DNA of 64,000 bases from Galerina marginata (lineage: Eukaryota > Basidiomycota > Agaricomycetes > Agaricales > Galerinaceae), in NCBI GenBank assembly GCA_023014335.1, contig JAECYW010000009.1, positions 1,364,001 through 1,428,000 on the forward strand, written 5' to 3'. A model generated the notes under the pieces. The model was not told the origin of the DNA and made no database searches. It saw only the letters and a list, made by a program, of their open reading frames with translations. The position numbers and the translations under genes were made by a program. Below are positions 21,276 to 32,051 of this stretch, piece by piece; position 1 is the first letter of the stretch, and every line of letters begins with the position of its first letter.

Positions 21276-21739
21276 TTGGTTGTTATCATTGGTCAATGTA
21301 ACTTTTCGTAATTTGCTTAAGGTTTGTCCAGAGAGCCATTTATTAGAACTTAGGCCACATTTGAATTTCTCCGTGTTCAAGCACCCAAAGTGTAGAAAAT
21401 GACAACTCTGGTGGTATGAATCAAATTTGATTTTTGTTGAGAAATATACGTGGCTTGTCAGCCATTGCCTTGCAGCATGGCATTTACGAGTCCAAATTTT
21501 TTCTCCTTTGTAGCCAAGACTGGCATGCCGATGGGATATGTTGTACAGTGCGGATGAGGTGAATGGTAGCAGTGATGTGAGGCTGACAGAGAAGGTCCAT
21601 GATGTCATCAAAAAGCTAATATTGAAATGGGCGGACAAATGTTGTCATGGGAGAAAAACGGCAGTGACGAGATGCCCAAATTCAGGCAATCCCTCTCTGA
21701 ATGACTTCAAACAAAATGGCCTATAACTTTTTGACTCCC

Positions 21740-24110
21740 TAGTAATGCATCTCCCGTGGCCGCGGTGTGCAAACTTCTACAAAGTATCTGCATCCTTTGT
21801 ACCACCTCCAATCTCGATGAATTTCTTTCTGCAGCAGTTGGACACTCCCGCAACAAAGCCAGCCACCTGCGCCTCAACGGAGGGACTTACAGAGATGTTA
21901 TTCGTATCTCCGACTCCCTCTCCCTTCCTAGAATCTGCGAGTACATGTCAGACAGCCATTTGCATCAATTATAACTGGCCGACGTACCCCCCTGACGCCC
22001 CACTCCTGCGGTACTGTTATTGACCCTTCCCGCCCTTTCTGTCTTCCATGCCAATATCCAATCAGACAGACTCAGGCTGCCTGGTGTGTACATCCCGCGG
22101 CGGCACGAATCGTACAGCAAGATCCACTTGTGTTCATTGACTCAGAGCGTGCTAGGTGCTCAGCGATCATCAACGACATTGACACGGTTGAAGGAGGTGG
22201 AGGACTGGTAATATCAACAAAGGTGAGTACTCGTTTGTTTTAGTGCTTGAATACATGTTTACCTTGTATCTAGTCCCCTCGTTCACTTGCCGTGCCAATA
22301 GATCGTAACTCTATGCCAAGGGCTGGCCCTTGGGAGAACGAGGCGGAAATTGACATCAGCCACATAACTGGAGCCAGCAACAGACGAGGAAACTCACCAA
22401 GGGCTCATCCCTGCCGCCAATGCCCTCTTCCTTCCTCCTTGAAGTCTACAAGGAAGACCGCCACCCACGTCGGTAATGACTGCCCAACGTTACCGTACGT
22501 ACCAAGAACCCCGTCAACTCCTCTTCTGTGCTGCCCTTGTTGACCCCGATTCTTCCATTTCCGTCTTCCGTGCCCCAATCGAACCCAACTGGTCAGGCCC
22601 AGGTCGCCGCCGTACATCTTCCCGTGGCCTTATCAGCCTTCAAGGGCTCGTTATGCGAGCGCAGCCGCCAGTTCAAATATCGAGGGACAATATGTAAGAG
22701 GCTGCAGAAAGCAATCTAGGTCAGTAATCTGACCTTCTAATGCTCGAAGATTTGCTTACCTTGTCTATAGCACCCTTTTTCCTCTCCACACCGACTTGGG
22801 GTCCAAAACTCGAAGCATGTAAAAGGATAAAATGTTGATATTTGGCTTGACCTAGTAATTCGTAACGCAATTGCCATTTACCGATCAGAGAGACACAAGC
22901 ATTATGAACACCCCCGCCCGTGTTAGCCCGACATCCATGCCGATAATGCCTGCCCAAATGCACCCAGGACACACCAACATATCTCCCGCGGCATGTACAA
23001 AGCACCCGTGTCCTTTGTACCACCTCCAATCTCGACGAATTCCTCTCCTCTGCAGTTGAACACAGCCGATATCAACTTCAACCGTAGGCGAACGACCTCA
23101 GCGGCGCTGTGTAGCTGAGCCAAGCCAACAACCTCGAAGTTCATGCGCTCCGCAAGCGCAGCCTTCACGTCAACTTGAAGATTTTTGGGGCTTTCGGATC
23201 GGCAAGGTAAGTAACACTTTATATCCTAGTTCAAGTGTTACTCACCTTGTTTCCAGCCCCCTTTGAGCTCACAACTTGGACGTTTTGATGAACGTTCAAC
23301 CTCCAGCTCACCCCACCGTCTCCTCCCAGCCTTGCCTACCGCGCCTCGCGTATCCCAAGCCTGCCGCAACGACGGACCGAGGACGTCCACGTCCATGCAG
23401 CAGATGCTGGCACGGCCATCCCTTTGTATGCTGTCGTGGTTGGCAGCTTGCGATCATTGTCCTCGGTTTGGAATTGCGGGGAGGGCTTCTCCGCATACCA
23501 CTACTCTGCCTGCACAAGTCAGCCCCTCATCCAAGTTGATAATGGATGTTGAAACGTACCACGGACACCCTAGCACATCTGCCGTGGCGCGTACAAAGAC
23601 TCCGCATCTGGCGTGCCTCCACCAAAGTCGACGAATCTCTTCTCGCGGCGGTTGGATGCACCCGCAACATCGTAGCCTCATCCGTTCCTGACTGTCGGCA
23701 AATGTGATGCAGGTTGAAGGGTGCATGAATCCCATCCGCGGCCCTGTGCGTGCAAAGCAAGGGTACCAGTAGAGGCTGTCATAAACAATCCAGGTAAGTA
23801 TCGCTTTCTTTAAAAGCTCGAAAATTTGCTTACCCCTTCTCCCACTGCACGTCGAATCGTAATCCAAGGCGTTGACGATCGTGCATTTCGCTGGTGAAGT
23901 CGACTGGACACCTAGGGAACCTTTCGAATGGATAAGGTAGGTAATTCATCATAGACTCGTTGAATTACTACTCACCTTGTTTCCACCACATCAAGCTCGA
24001 GAATTTGACGTTCAACGTCACTCCAGCGTCCGGCGACCGCCCGCCCGCCCGCCCACCTCCTCCCTGACTCCCAATTCACAATCGGCACCACCTGCCCATT
24101 AAGCTGCAGC
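21740..24110 (+). pseudogene. Decayed tandem array of LRR-like exon-intron units
   Basis: At least five units of roughly 400-550 bp repeat here. Each ends at a donor-like site near 22221, 22718, 23205, 23793 and 23936. Intron-like tails of about 50 nt follow and resemble one another, with CTTACC/CTCACC then TTGT(T/C) and often an AG. Unit starts share wording such as GCATGTACAAAGCA / GCGCGTACAAAGACT, and unit ends share CTCCT..GT(A/G)CTG and TTGACCC. One frame in unit 1 reads LRR-like (SHLRLNGGTYRDVIRISD, then LPALSVF and LRLPGVYIPRR) but is broken by two stops around 21972-22000. I read this as a dead F-box/LRR-type gene whose exons multiplied. Confidence 0.5.
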
Positions 24111-24201
24111 GTCCTTTTATGCTGCGTGAAGATCAGTTGAAAACCCTAGAAGTCGTCAGACGGCCTACTCACCATGAAACCCTCAACAACATCATCACCC
24201 C

Positions 24202-24231
24202 TCCTGCTCCTGCTCCTGCTCCTGCTCGCAC
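24202..24231. repeat. Short hexanucleotide microsatellite
   Basis: About five tandem copies of CTCCTG. It lies in the same decayed region; the surrounding frames (24119-24570) may be the worn 3' end of an F-box gene, but that is weak. Confidence 0.7.
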
Positions 24232-25172
24232 TGCCAGCCCGGAACCCATTGATCTCGACTATCCCTGTAGTCGTCGTCTTTCATTTGTTTGTACGTTCAG
24301 CAGATGGAGCTGCGGCCACAGGGCAGTGGGTGGGGGTGCATGTTGGGTGACATCAGTCTTGACTCGGTCGAGCGCTTTGTAGTGGGCGTTAGCTACATGG
24401 CTCACATTAACGACAGAGGTTTCGGGCTAAGGAGAAGAACGTGCCTGTGCATACACCGCCGCTGCGTGATACAGACAGCGACCTTGACCATCCAGTTATT
24501 GTCGCCGTCCTTCTTCCTTCCTCGCGCCACATCGTCGCAACCATTCTGGATCCCGGATGCTCCCTCCTGAGTCCGAGACTATCAGTGCCCGTGTGCAAAC
24601 GGTTATGAAGGTGCTTCTGCAATGCTAGCGACAAAACGCGCTGCGGGAGGTGAGAGGTGAGAGGTTGGGGCACGAGGATACTCGAAGAGAACGAATAAAT
24701 AACTTACATGGTTGGAGTATATACCCATCACTGGAGTATATAGGGCAGTGAGGTTATTAAGAGGAAGAAATTAGATCGTTAGAATCACATAGTCATGAGA
24801 TTGTGTTTTGATAAAACAAAGTGAAGGGAACAGACGACTTGAGTTATTATGACGGGCAAAAAGAAAGCAAGCAATCAAATCTATTTTTATCACATACATA
24901 CCCGAGTAGGAACGAGTACATCCAGATACATAATCGTGCATCCATCTCACCGCAACATAATTTGAGGAAATTCTTTACATGGTTGTGTTCGCAGGAATGA
25001 GGGGATTAAGAATATGTACAAAGGATAACATTCTGTGCAGAGAAAAGAAAGGGAATAGTGAACAGAAGATGCTGAGGACGGATTTTTGATGGCATCATTA
25101 ATAGAAGTAATAACGGGGTTTGCCGGCTCGTATAGCGTTGCAAAAGCCGCACTACCGCCCACAGGACCTCAG
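24232..25172. other. Gene-free stretch before the GST gene
   Basis: Short frames only. A near-direct repeat GGAGTATATA occurs around 24714-24740. No domain or RNA gene recognised. Confidence 0.4.
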
Positions 25173-25207
25173 GATAAAAGAACGAGCCCTATAAATAGGA
25201 CTCGTAA
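25173..25207 (+). repeat. Palindromic repeat, copy 2
   Basis: Same sequence as 19195-19230 except one T-to-C change in the left arm (ACGAGCCCTAT against ATAGGACTCGT) and diverging flanks. It begins 17 bp past the stop codon of the minus-strand GST gene, so it would lie in that transcript's 3' UTR. Confidence 0.75.
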
Positions 25208-25224
25208 TGTAGATCTAGGCTACG

Positions 25225-25962
25225 CTATGGCCTCCCGCCGACTGACAAGGTGCCAGGAGTCGTCGCTTTCGCCGCATCCAATTCGTCCATTTTCTTTTTC
25301 CAGTCCACGAGCCTCTTGCTGACAACCTCCCACTCGGGCACCATTCGGAGATCAGCAAGGATCGGATACAGGAAGAAGTCGGCCCAAGTCAGTCTCTCTC
25401 CAAAAGCGTATCCACTTGGTGCCATAAGGGACTCGGCGAGGGCTAAAAAGCGTCGAAGCTCAATTACTCCATCCTTTATCTTCTCCTGGACTTCCTCGTC
25501 AGATAGCTTCCCTTCATCTATCGCCTTGACACGCGGCTTGACGACAAGACCTTCGACGATTGGAAACCCTATAACGACATCGATGAAAAATGAAGTGCCA
25601 GTCAAGTCATAGCATGGAATAAACTCACCGAAACTTGCAGTCAAGCTGACGAACTCCCACATTTTCTCTTCTACAGCTGCATCCCCAGGTTGGAGATGCA
25701 AAGAAGGTTCTGGGGCAATTCTATCAATGTACCGGACAATTGCTTGGCTCTCGCGCAGCTTTAGGTCGACTTTCTTTCCATCGATTTCATGGATGATCAG
25801 AGTTGGAAGGTAGCCGAAGGGGTGGCTTTCCAGTGCTAACTGACTCTGGGGTGGTGTAGCGAGTTGGGCGTACTTCAAGCCTTTGTGCTGAAGTCCCAAG
25901 GTAATCGTACGGGTAAATGTGGAGAACGGGGTTCCGATAACTGTGTACGGTGGTTGAGACAT
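25225..25962 (-). CDS. Glutathione S-transferase
   Basis: The N-terminal thioredoxin-like part reads MSQPPYTVIGTPFSTFTRTI. It has HPFGYLPTLI (the cis-Pro region) and LRESQAIVRYID (the E-S glutathione-binding pair). The helical C-terminal domain ends GERLTWADFFLYPILADL, with the N-capping-box-like LTWADF. A 60-nt segment (25569-25628) has perfect GT-AG ends and is in frame. Removing it gives FVSLTASF joined to GFPIVEGLVVKPRV, which fits the family better, so the mature protein is probably about 225 residues. The likely role is glutathione conjugation or peroxide detoxification in the cytosol. Its upstream region carries the sequence also found upstream of the NACHT gene. Confidence 0.85.
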   Translation of the reverse strand: MSQPPYTVIGTPFSTFTRTITLGLQHKGLKYAQLATPPQSQLALESHPFGYLPTLIIHEIDGKKVDLKLRESQAIVRYIDRIAPEPSLHLQPGDAAVEEKMWEFVSLTASFGEFIPCYDLTGTSFFIDVVIGFPIVEGLVVKPRVKAIDEGKLSDEEVQEKIKDGVIELRRFLALAESLMAPSGYAFGERLTWADFFLYPILADLRMVPEWEVVSKRLVDWKKKMDELDAAKATTPGTLSVGGRP

Positions 25963-26104
25963 CGAAGTAGGTGGAATAAGTTCGTTCTAAAGAAGCATTG
26001 GTCATTTATATAGTCAAGTGAGGTGATTCAAAGCCATACCAAGTTCGGAGCAGAGCAGATGACCAATTTGAAAGTCACTTGTTCACGACGATCGTGCTTA
26101 TAAT

Positions 26105-26278
26105 AAGACAGTGGGTATAAAGTGAACCACTGCCGCTGCCGACATCGGTGAGCATTTGTATATGGTGGATTCCCATGAACTCTGGGCGATACTCGGTACT
26201 CAAGTTGAGGAAGAAGAGGAAAAGAAAGTGGGTCATTTAAGAACCCAATTTGGGTTGATTAGTCAGCTGATACTCGGG
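26105..26278. repeat. Upstream cassette, copy A (5' of GST)
   Basis: This sequence matches 31634-31788 over its whole length in the same orientation, sharing stretches such as GGTGAGCATTTGTATAT and CGATACTCGGTACTCA. Copy A has about 22 extra nt between two GGGT motifs. It starts about 143 bp upstream of the GST ATG on that gene's 5' side. It includes a GGGTATAAA element that could be a core promoter part. Confidence 0.8.
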
Positions 26279-26467
26279 GGAGTAAGATGTTGCGCGTTCG
26301 AGTCGTCTCTGCACTGCAGTTGCGTTTACACCAAGTTCACACTGCGCTCAATAAACTGTTATAAACTAGATGACCTACGTGCCACAGCAAACTGCAGATG
26401 GACAAAGTGCATTTTCTCTCAGCACATCCAGGTTTAAGAAAGTAATCAAGACAAACAATGCCGTAAC

Positions 26468-29400
26468 CTAGGGGGAAAAGCAGCTGCACCATTCAGGACC
26501 GAGGGTAGAAGAGGTAAAGTCAACAGAGGCAGCATAAGATCGTGGCAAAGTAAGAATATTGGAGAAGTCAGGCAGGTTTGCAGCCAGCGGTACGAACATG
26601 AGGTAATGTTCCTCTTGCGGGGAGAGCAGCCACCCGGTGTGTCTCTGATAGCCAGAGGAGTCTGTTATCTTCTGGCGGACGTAATCAAGAGATGTTCGCT
26701 GTGTAGGCAAAGCCCAGGCCCGCACGGATTTGTCCTGCGAGCCAGAGACAATAAGCTTGTCATCGCTCGAAAACGCGACTGACGAGACACTTTCAGTGTG
26801 GCCCTCCAGCACCTCCAGCATCTCGCCCGTTGAGGCATCCCACATCCGTATTGATTTGTCTGACGAACCGGATACGATACGCTTGTCATCGCTCGAAAAT
26901 GCGACTGAGAAGACAGGCTCAGTGTGGCCCTCCAGCACCTTCAGCATCTTGCCCGTCGAGGCATCCCACACCCGTACCGATTTGTCTTCTGAGCCGGATA
27001 CGATACGCTTGTCATCGCTCGAAAATGCGACTGACCAGACAAGCTCAGTGTGGCCCTCCAGCACCTTCAGGATCTCGCCCGTTGAGGCATCCCACACCCG
27101 CACCAATTTGTCTTCTGAGCCAGATACAATACACTTGTCATTGCTCGAAAATGCGACTGGCAAGACACGCTCAGTGTGGCCCTCCAGCACCTTCAGCATC
27201 TCGCCCGTCGAGGCATCCCACACCCGTACCAATTTGTCTAACGAGCCGGATACGATACGCTTGTCATCGCTCGAAAATGCGACTGAGAAGACAGGCGCAG
27301 TGTGGCCCTCCAGCACCTTCAGCATCTTGCCCGTCGAGGCATCCCACACCCGTACCGATTTGTCTTCTGAGCCGGATACGATACGCTTGTCATCGCTCGA
27401 AAATGCGACTGACAAGACATACTCAGTGTGGCCCTCCAGCACCTTCAGCATCACGCCCGTCGAGGCATCCCACACCCGCACCGATTTGTCTGACGAGCCA
27501 GATACAATATGCTCGTCATCGCTCGAAAATGCGACTGACCAGACATGCTTAGTGTGGCCCTCCAGCACCTTCAGCATCTCGCCGGTTAAGGCATCCCACA
27601 CCCGCATCGATTTGTCAAACGAGCCAGATACGATACGCTTGTCATCGCTCGAAAATGCGACTGACAAGACACGCTCAGTGTGGCCCTCCAGCATCTTCAG
27701 CATCTCGCCCGTCGAGGCATCCCACACCCGTACTGATTTGTCAAACGAGCCGGATACGATACGCTTGTCATCGCTCGAAAATGCGACTGACCAGACAGGC
27801 TCAGTGTGGCCCTCCAGCACCTTCAGCATCTCGCCAGTTAAGGCATCCCACACCCGCACCGATTTGTCTTCCGAGCTGGATACGATACACTTGTCATTGC
27901 TCGAAAATGCGACTGACAAAACAGGCTCAGTGTGGCCCTCCAGCACCTTCAGCATCTTGCCCGTCGAGGCATCCCACACCCGTACTGATTTGTCTTCTGA
28001 GCCGGATACGATACGCTTGTCATCGCTCGAAAATGCGACTGAAAAGACACGCTCAGTGTGGCCCTCCAGCACCTTCAGCATCTCGCCCGTCGAGGCATCC
28101 CACACCCGCACCGATTTGTCTTCCGAGCTGGATACGATACGCTTGTCATCGCTCGAAAATGCGACTGACGAGACAAGCTCAGTGTGGCCCTCCAGCACCT
28201 TCAGCATCTCGCCCGTCGAGGCATCCCACACCCGCACCGATTTGTCAAACGAGCCAGATACAATACGCTTGTCATCGCTCGAAAATGCGACTGACCAGAC
28301 ATGCTCAGTGTGGCCCTCCAGCACCTTCAGCATCTCGCCCGTCGAGGCATCCCACACCCGCACCAATTTGTCTTCTGAGCCAGATACAATACACTTGTCA
28401 TCACTTGAATATGCGACCGCGGATATTCCACTTCCTGCCCCCAAAGTCATTAATGGCTTGTCGTTTAGTGACGCATTTGCGAATTCTGGGATCCGGGGGA
28501 AGTGGCTCTTCCATCCTCGACACGGTCTCAAATTCCGGGGCCATGTTGCGAGGGCAGAGATGTAGAGGTGCGGCGTTGACAATGCTGCCCCACTCCCGCT
28601 GAAATACAGCGCGAAAGATACAGCCTCAGCCAAGTCCTCTCTCAATACCAAGTTGTCCTGAACATCAAGGTCAGTTAATCGCGAAGTATTCAGTTAACAT
28701 GTCACTCACAATCGGAACCCACTTGTATGCCTTTTGCAGCATTCGTTCACACTGACCGCGTGAACCCAAGAGGTTCATTGCCTCGATCCAGAATAGTACA
28801 CGAAGTTGAAGGAATTCCGACAGCGTCTCACGGAGGGCATTCGAATCGATCGATGCAACAGCTGAGAGATGGTAATCCCAGTTTCGGCAGGAATAACTCA
28901 AGACAGGGGTGATATTCTGCTTGACTGCGTCCGGAAGTGCCGAATTGTCACGATCGAGTAAGAATGATGATTCAATGTTCGCGATGTTGAATTTCAATCC
29001 GTCCATGACACGGAAGCAGGCGTCGGTCAGGAGTTGATGGTGTTTCGCTTGATCACACCAAAATTCCTTTGCACGATTCCGGTTGAAGATGAAGTCAGTA
29101 AAAGATTTGTGGTAAGAGAGAACTTTATCGGTCTCAATGTAGAGAACGGCATGAAGGCTTGCGAGAACACTATCAGCGATTTCAGTGTTTGAAAACGCAG
29201 GGTCGGTCTCGCTTTCGTCGGGAGGAAAGAGAAGTTTGGCAACAAGGGAGGTCGATGTACGCTCCGCAGTGCAGAGAAAAGTGTGCAAGATGTGAAGTCT
29301 TTCGGTAAAGAAATCGCCCCCAAAATTGCACAAAGCATCTGAAAGGACTTGAAGATATAAACCGTCGAGCAATGGTGTCTCTCGCGCTGAAGTTTGCGGG

Positions 29401-31487
29401 ATGGCCGAGTCAGAAACGAAAGGGAGGGTATCCAGGCGCTTCTTCTGCTCTGCTGGTTTATACTTTGCCAAATGCTTCACAACTGTTGCAGCGTAGATGA
29501 ATAAGCCAGCCGCCTGCGCCACAAGCTTCTTCATTTCTTGACGACCTGCGAAGTATGGAAGGTTAGCATTCAGGTAGGTCGTAATGTCGGCCTCAGCTTC
29601 TCCCATTGGCACTTTTTCTAGACGATAGAACTGCTTGTCCTCGAAGGACTTCAGATGAGTGACGAGATCCGGGTCTGGTCGACTGGTAGCAAAGAACTTG
29701 AGGCCTGGTAAGCGGTGTTTGTTTATGCTGTCAAGCAAGTCACGCAGAAACTCTGAACCGCCCGTTTCGTCTATCTCGTCGAGCGCGTCGATTACCACCA
29801 GGAAACGGAGTGACTTTGATGGATCTGCGGATTGAGCTTGCTTCCAAGGCTCACTGAGGAGACTCTCGAGCTGGGAACGAACGCCATGATGGATGGTATC
29901 AAACTTTCCAACAGCACGCAGAGCGTCGGCAAATGCTTTCGATTTGAGAGCAAGGTGATATACGACAGTTCGAATGATACGGGTTGCGGATCTCGTTTCC
30001 TTGATTTGGCGCGAGCAGAAAAAGTTCCCTCCCAAAATGATGGTGTCGTCCGCGTCACCAGCAAACTCGAAACGCCGAGCAATAGTGTAGGCAATGGTGC
30101 TTTTCCCAGACCCACCCTGACCGGAGAGCCAGTAGACACTCTGGCTTTCCGGTGAGGTATCGTTCGCCCATCTCGCGATGTCGTCTAATATACGAACGCG
30201 GGTTCCTGGCGTGCAGACTGCACGACGCAGCAGCTGCCGTTGATCACCCTCCAGTTCGTATTTATGGTCAGCGGCATGCGAAGCTTCAAGCCGCTCTAGG
30301 AGTAATTTCTGTTGGAGGAATAAGGTTGAAATGGGATGAAAAACGGCAGAACTACACACTGCAACATCGTCCTGAATTGCAAGTACAGTCTTCTGGACTC
30401 TGAGACCGGTCACAAGCTAAACGGATGGGATGAGCAATGAAAGGGAAAATCTGACAAAAATCACAAAAAGGCGCACCACAAGTTGCTCTCGGGCTCGGTT
30501 GATGCGTTCGAAAATATCTGCAATCTTCCCCTTATCTTCCTCATGTACCGCAATCTTTCTGATAATCGACTGCTTCTTGAGTTCGATCAAGTTTGTCCAC
30601 TCTTTTTCTAGTGTCCTACATAGCCGTCTATTCGCCATTCAGCCCTGAGGAAAAAGCATGCTTACGTTTGATATAATTTCATTCCTTGCGTTTCTTCCGC
30701 TTTATCTGGTTGCCACCCAGCCAGTGCTTTCTCCACAGTATCAAGTTGATCCACTGTCGATAGGATCCGTTGGTCGACCGCGTCGATATTGCCTTTCACT
30801 TCCTGGTATCCATCGTTAGTCAGGCAAAGGTGTGAAGAATAACGGCGCACATCTTTTATCTGGAGGACTATCTTTACAATACCTGTAGCTATCTTGACTG
30901 GATTTGTATCTACGGCATCCGGCAGCCTCTTGAGAAGCATCTCTGTGAAACTCCACGCGACTACAACGATGTCCTTTGCAGTTGATAGAGCACGACCGGC
31001 CAACCTTTCTGGATTGGCTTGTGTCACAGAAAGGTCGCCGACGGTACCTTGAGAAGTGTTTTAGGTATTGAATATGCAACCTCGATTGGGCGATGAATGT
31101 CGAGAACTCGTACCATGAATTTGAGTAGGGCTGACCACAGCGCCGCCATCCTGAGTTGGAGTGTTGTGTAGATCTATGAACGCCTATCAATTTAACGAAT
31201 ACCATCCACTTTAAAAGCCTCGAACCTTGAGGTAATGCAGATCCAGTTAAGCCTGAGCTTGAAGAGGATGGCTGCGATCTTGATAACTGAATAGAAATTG
31301 ACGTGCGGTGCTCTGCGTGTAGAGCAGAAGATAGTTCTTCGCTCCGATTCACTTGTTCGGAGGCAGAAGGCTGAGGGGAAGTTGACCGGCTATGAGGCCT
31401 GCTGAACGTTGTCTTGAACCAATTTTTCGGGCGCTGGAGAAACCCCTTTGAGGGACTTTTGGGGATCTGTGATTGTCCGTCAGTCAT
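26468..31487 (-). CDS. NACHT-WD40 NLR-type receptor (STAND NTPase)
   Basis: Multi-exon gene from ATG 31487. A Ser-rich leader is followed by an alpha-helical N-terminal domain (SFTEMLLKRLPDAVD...IFERINRAREQL) that resembles the HeLo/MLKL-like four-helix bundles of basidiomycete NLRs. The NACHT domain has Walker A GQGGSGKST (near 30100), Walker B FLVVIDALDEID (near 29790) and FATSRPD. After a helical linker, a GT-AG intron near 28710-28660 joins the last exon, which holds 14 WD40 repeats of 42 residues each (consensus GHTExVxSVAFSSDDKRIV). Fourteen repeats would form two seven-bladed propellers. Such proteins act in non-self recognition and programmed cell death; ligand unknown. The repeats are nearly identical, as in fast-evolving het-E/HNWD-type genes. 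Confidence 0.9.
26695..28430 (-). repeat. Fourteen tandem 126-bp WD40-encoding repeats
   Basis: Units of 126 bp repeat without gaps inside the last exon of the NACHT gene. Most differences fall in a few codons: the residues after GHT (E/K/A then H, L, R, P, Y or S), the residue after the next V, and the residue before DK (F, E, S, L or Q). The first and last units are the most divergent. Repetition keeps a long antisense frame open, which is an artefact. Confidence 0.9.
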
Positions 31488-31633
31488 GTCGGCGAGAGCA
31501 AGAGACAACAAAGGTTGGGCGCTGCATCGCGGCTGACCACAGCCTTCACGTCAATCGTGATAGTGCCAAACAGGTTTTTGTTCGTAGAAGTGTGACATGG
31601 GAATATGTCCAGGAGACCTCATTCCACTGTAAA

Positions 31634-31788
31634 AAGACGGTGGGTATAAACTAAACCACCGCCTCCGCCGGCGACATTGGTGAGCATTTGTATATAGTCA
31701 ATTCCCATGAACTCTGGTCGATACTCGGTACTCAGGTTGAGGGAGAAGAGGAAAAGAAAGTGGGTTGATTAGTCAGCTGATACCTGGG
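31634..31788. repeat. Upstream cassette, copy B (5' of NACHT gene)
   Basis: Second copy of the 26105-26278 sequence. It begins about 147 bp upstream of the NACHT gene ATG, nearly the same distance as copy A from GST. It also lies in the spacer to the divergent FunK1 gene. Contains GGTGGGTATAAA. Confidence 0.8.
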
Positions 31789-32051
31789 CCTTCTCCGCAC
31801 CGCACTGGCAGTTGAGCTCACTTCGTAAATAAAACGTTAACGTTTTAACCTGTATCTCAGGGGCTCCGAGTCAGTAACCTGTATTTCAAGCCGAGGACAA
31901 TATTTGGCAGCTTGCAGTGGTTCTTGCTCGACCACTTACCCGGACCCAACCCCACAGAAGACAGATATATCCGAGTTGAAGTGGCATCCTATCAGTTACG
32001 ATTCTTGCTTTCTCTATCATCTCTCTCAGCCATGTGAAATAGGCGTCAAAA

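Noticed and set aside
26300..26345. GCGTTCGAGTC sequence resembling a tRNA T-arm
   Set aside because: No matching acceptor stem, D-arm or anticodon arm can be built around it.
26730..28565. A 611-codon plus-strand open frame, plus two shorter ones, across the WD40 region
   Set aside because: It is antisense to the WD40 repeats and is open only because the 126-bp unit is a multiple of three. The product is a repeat of the complement with no domain.
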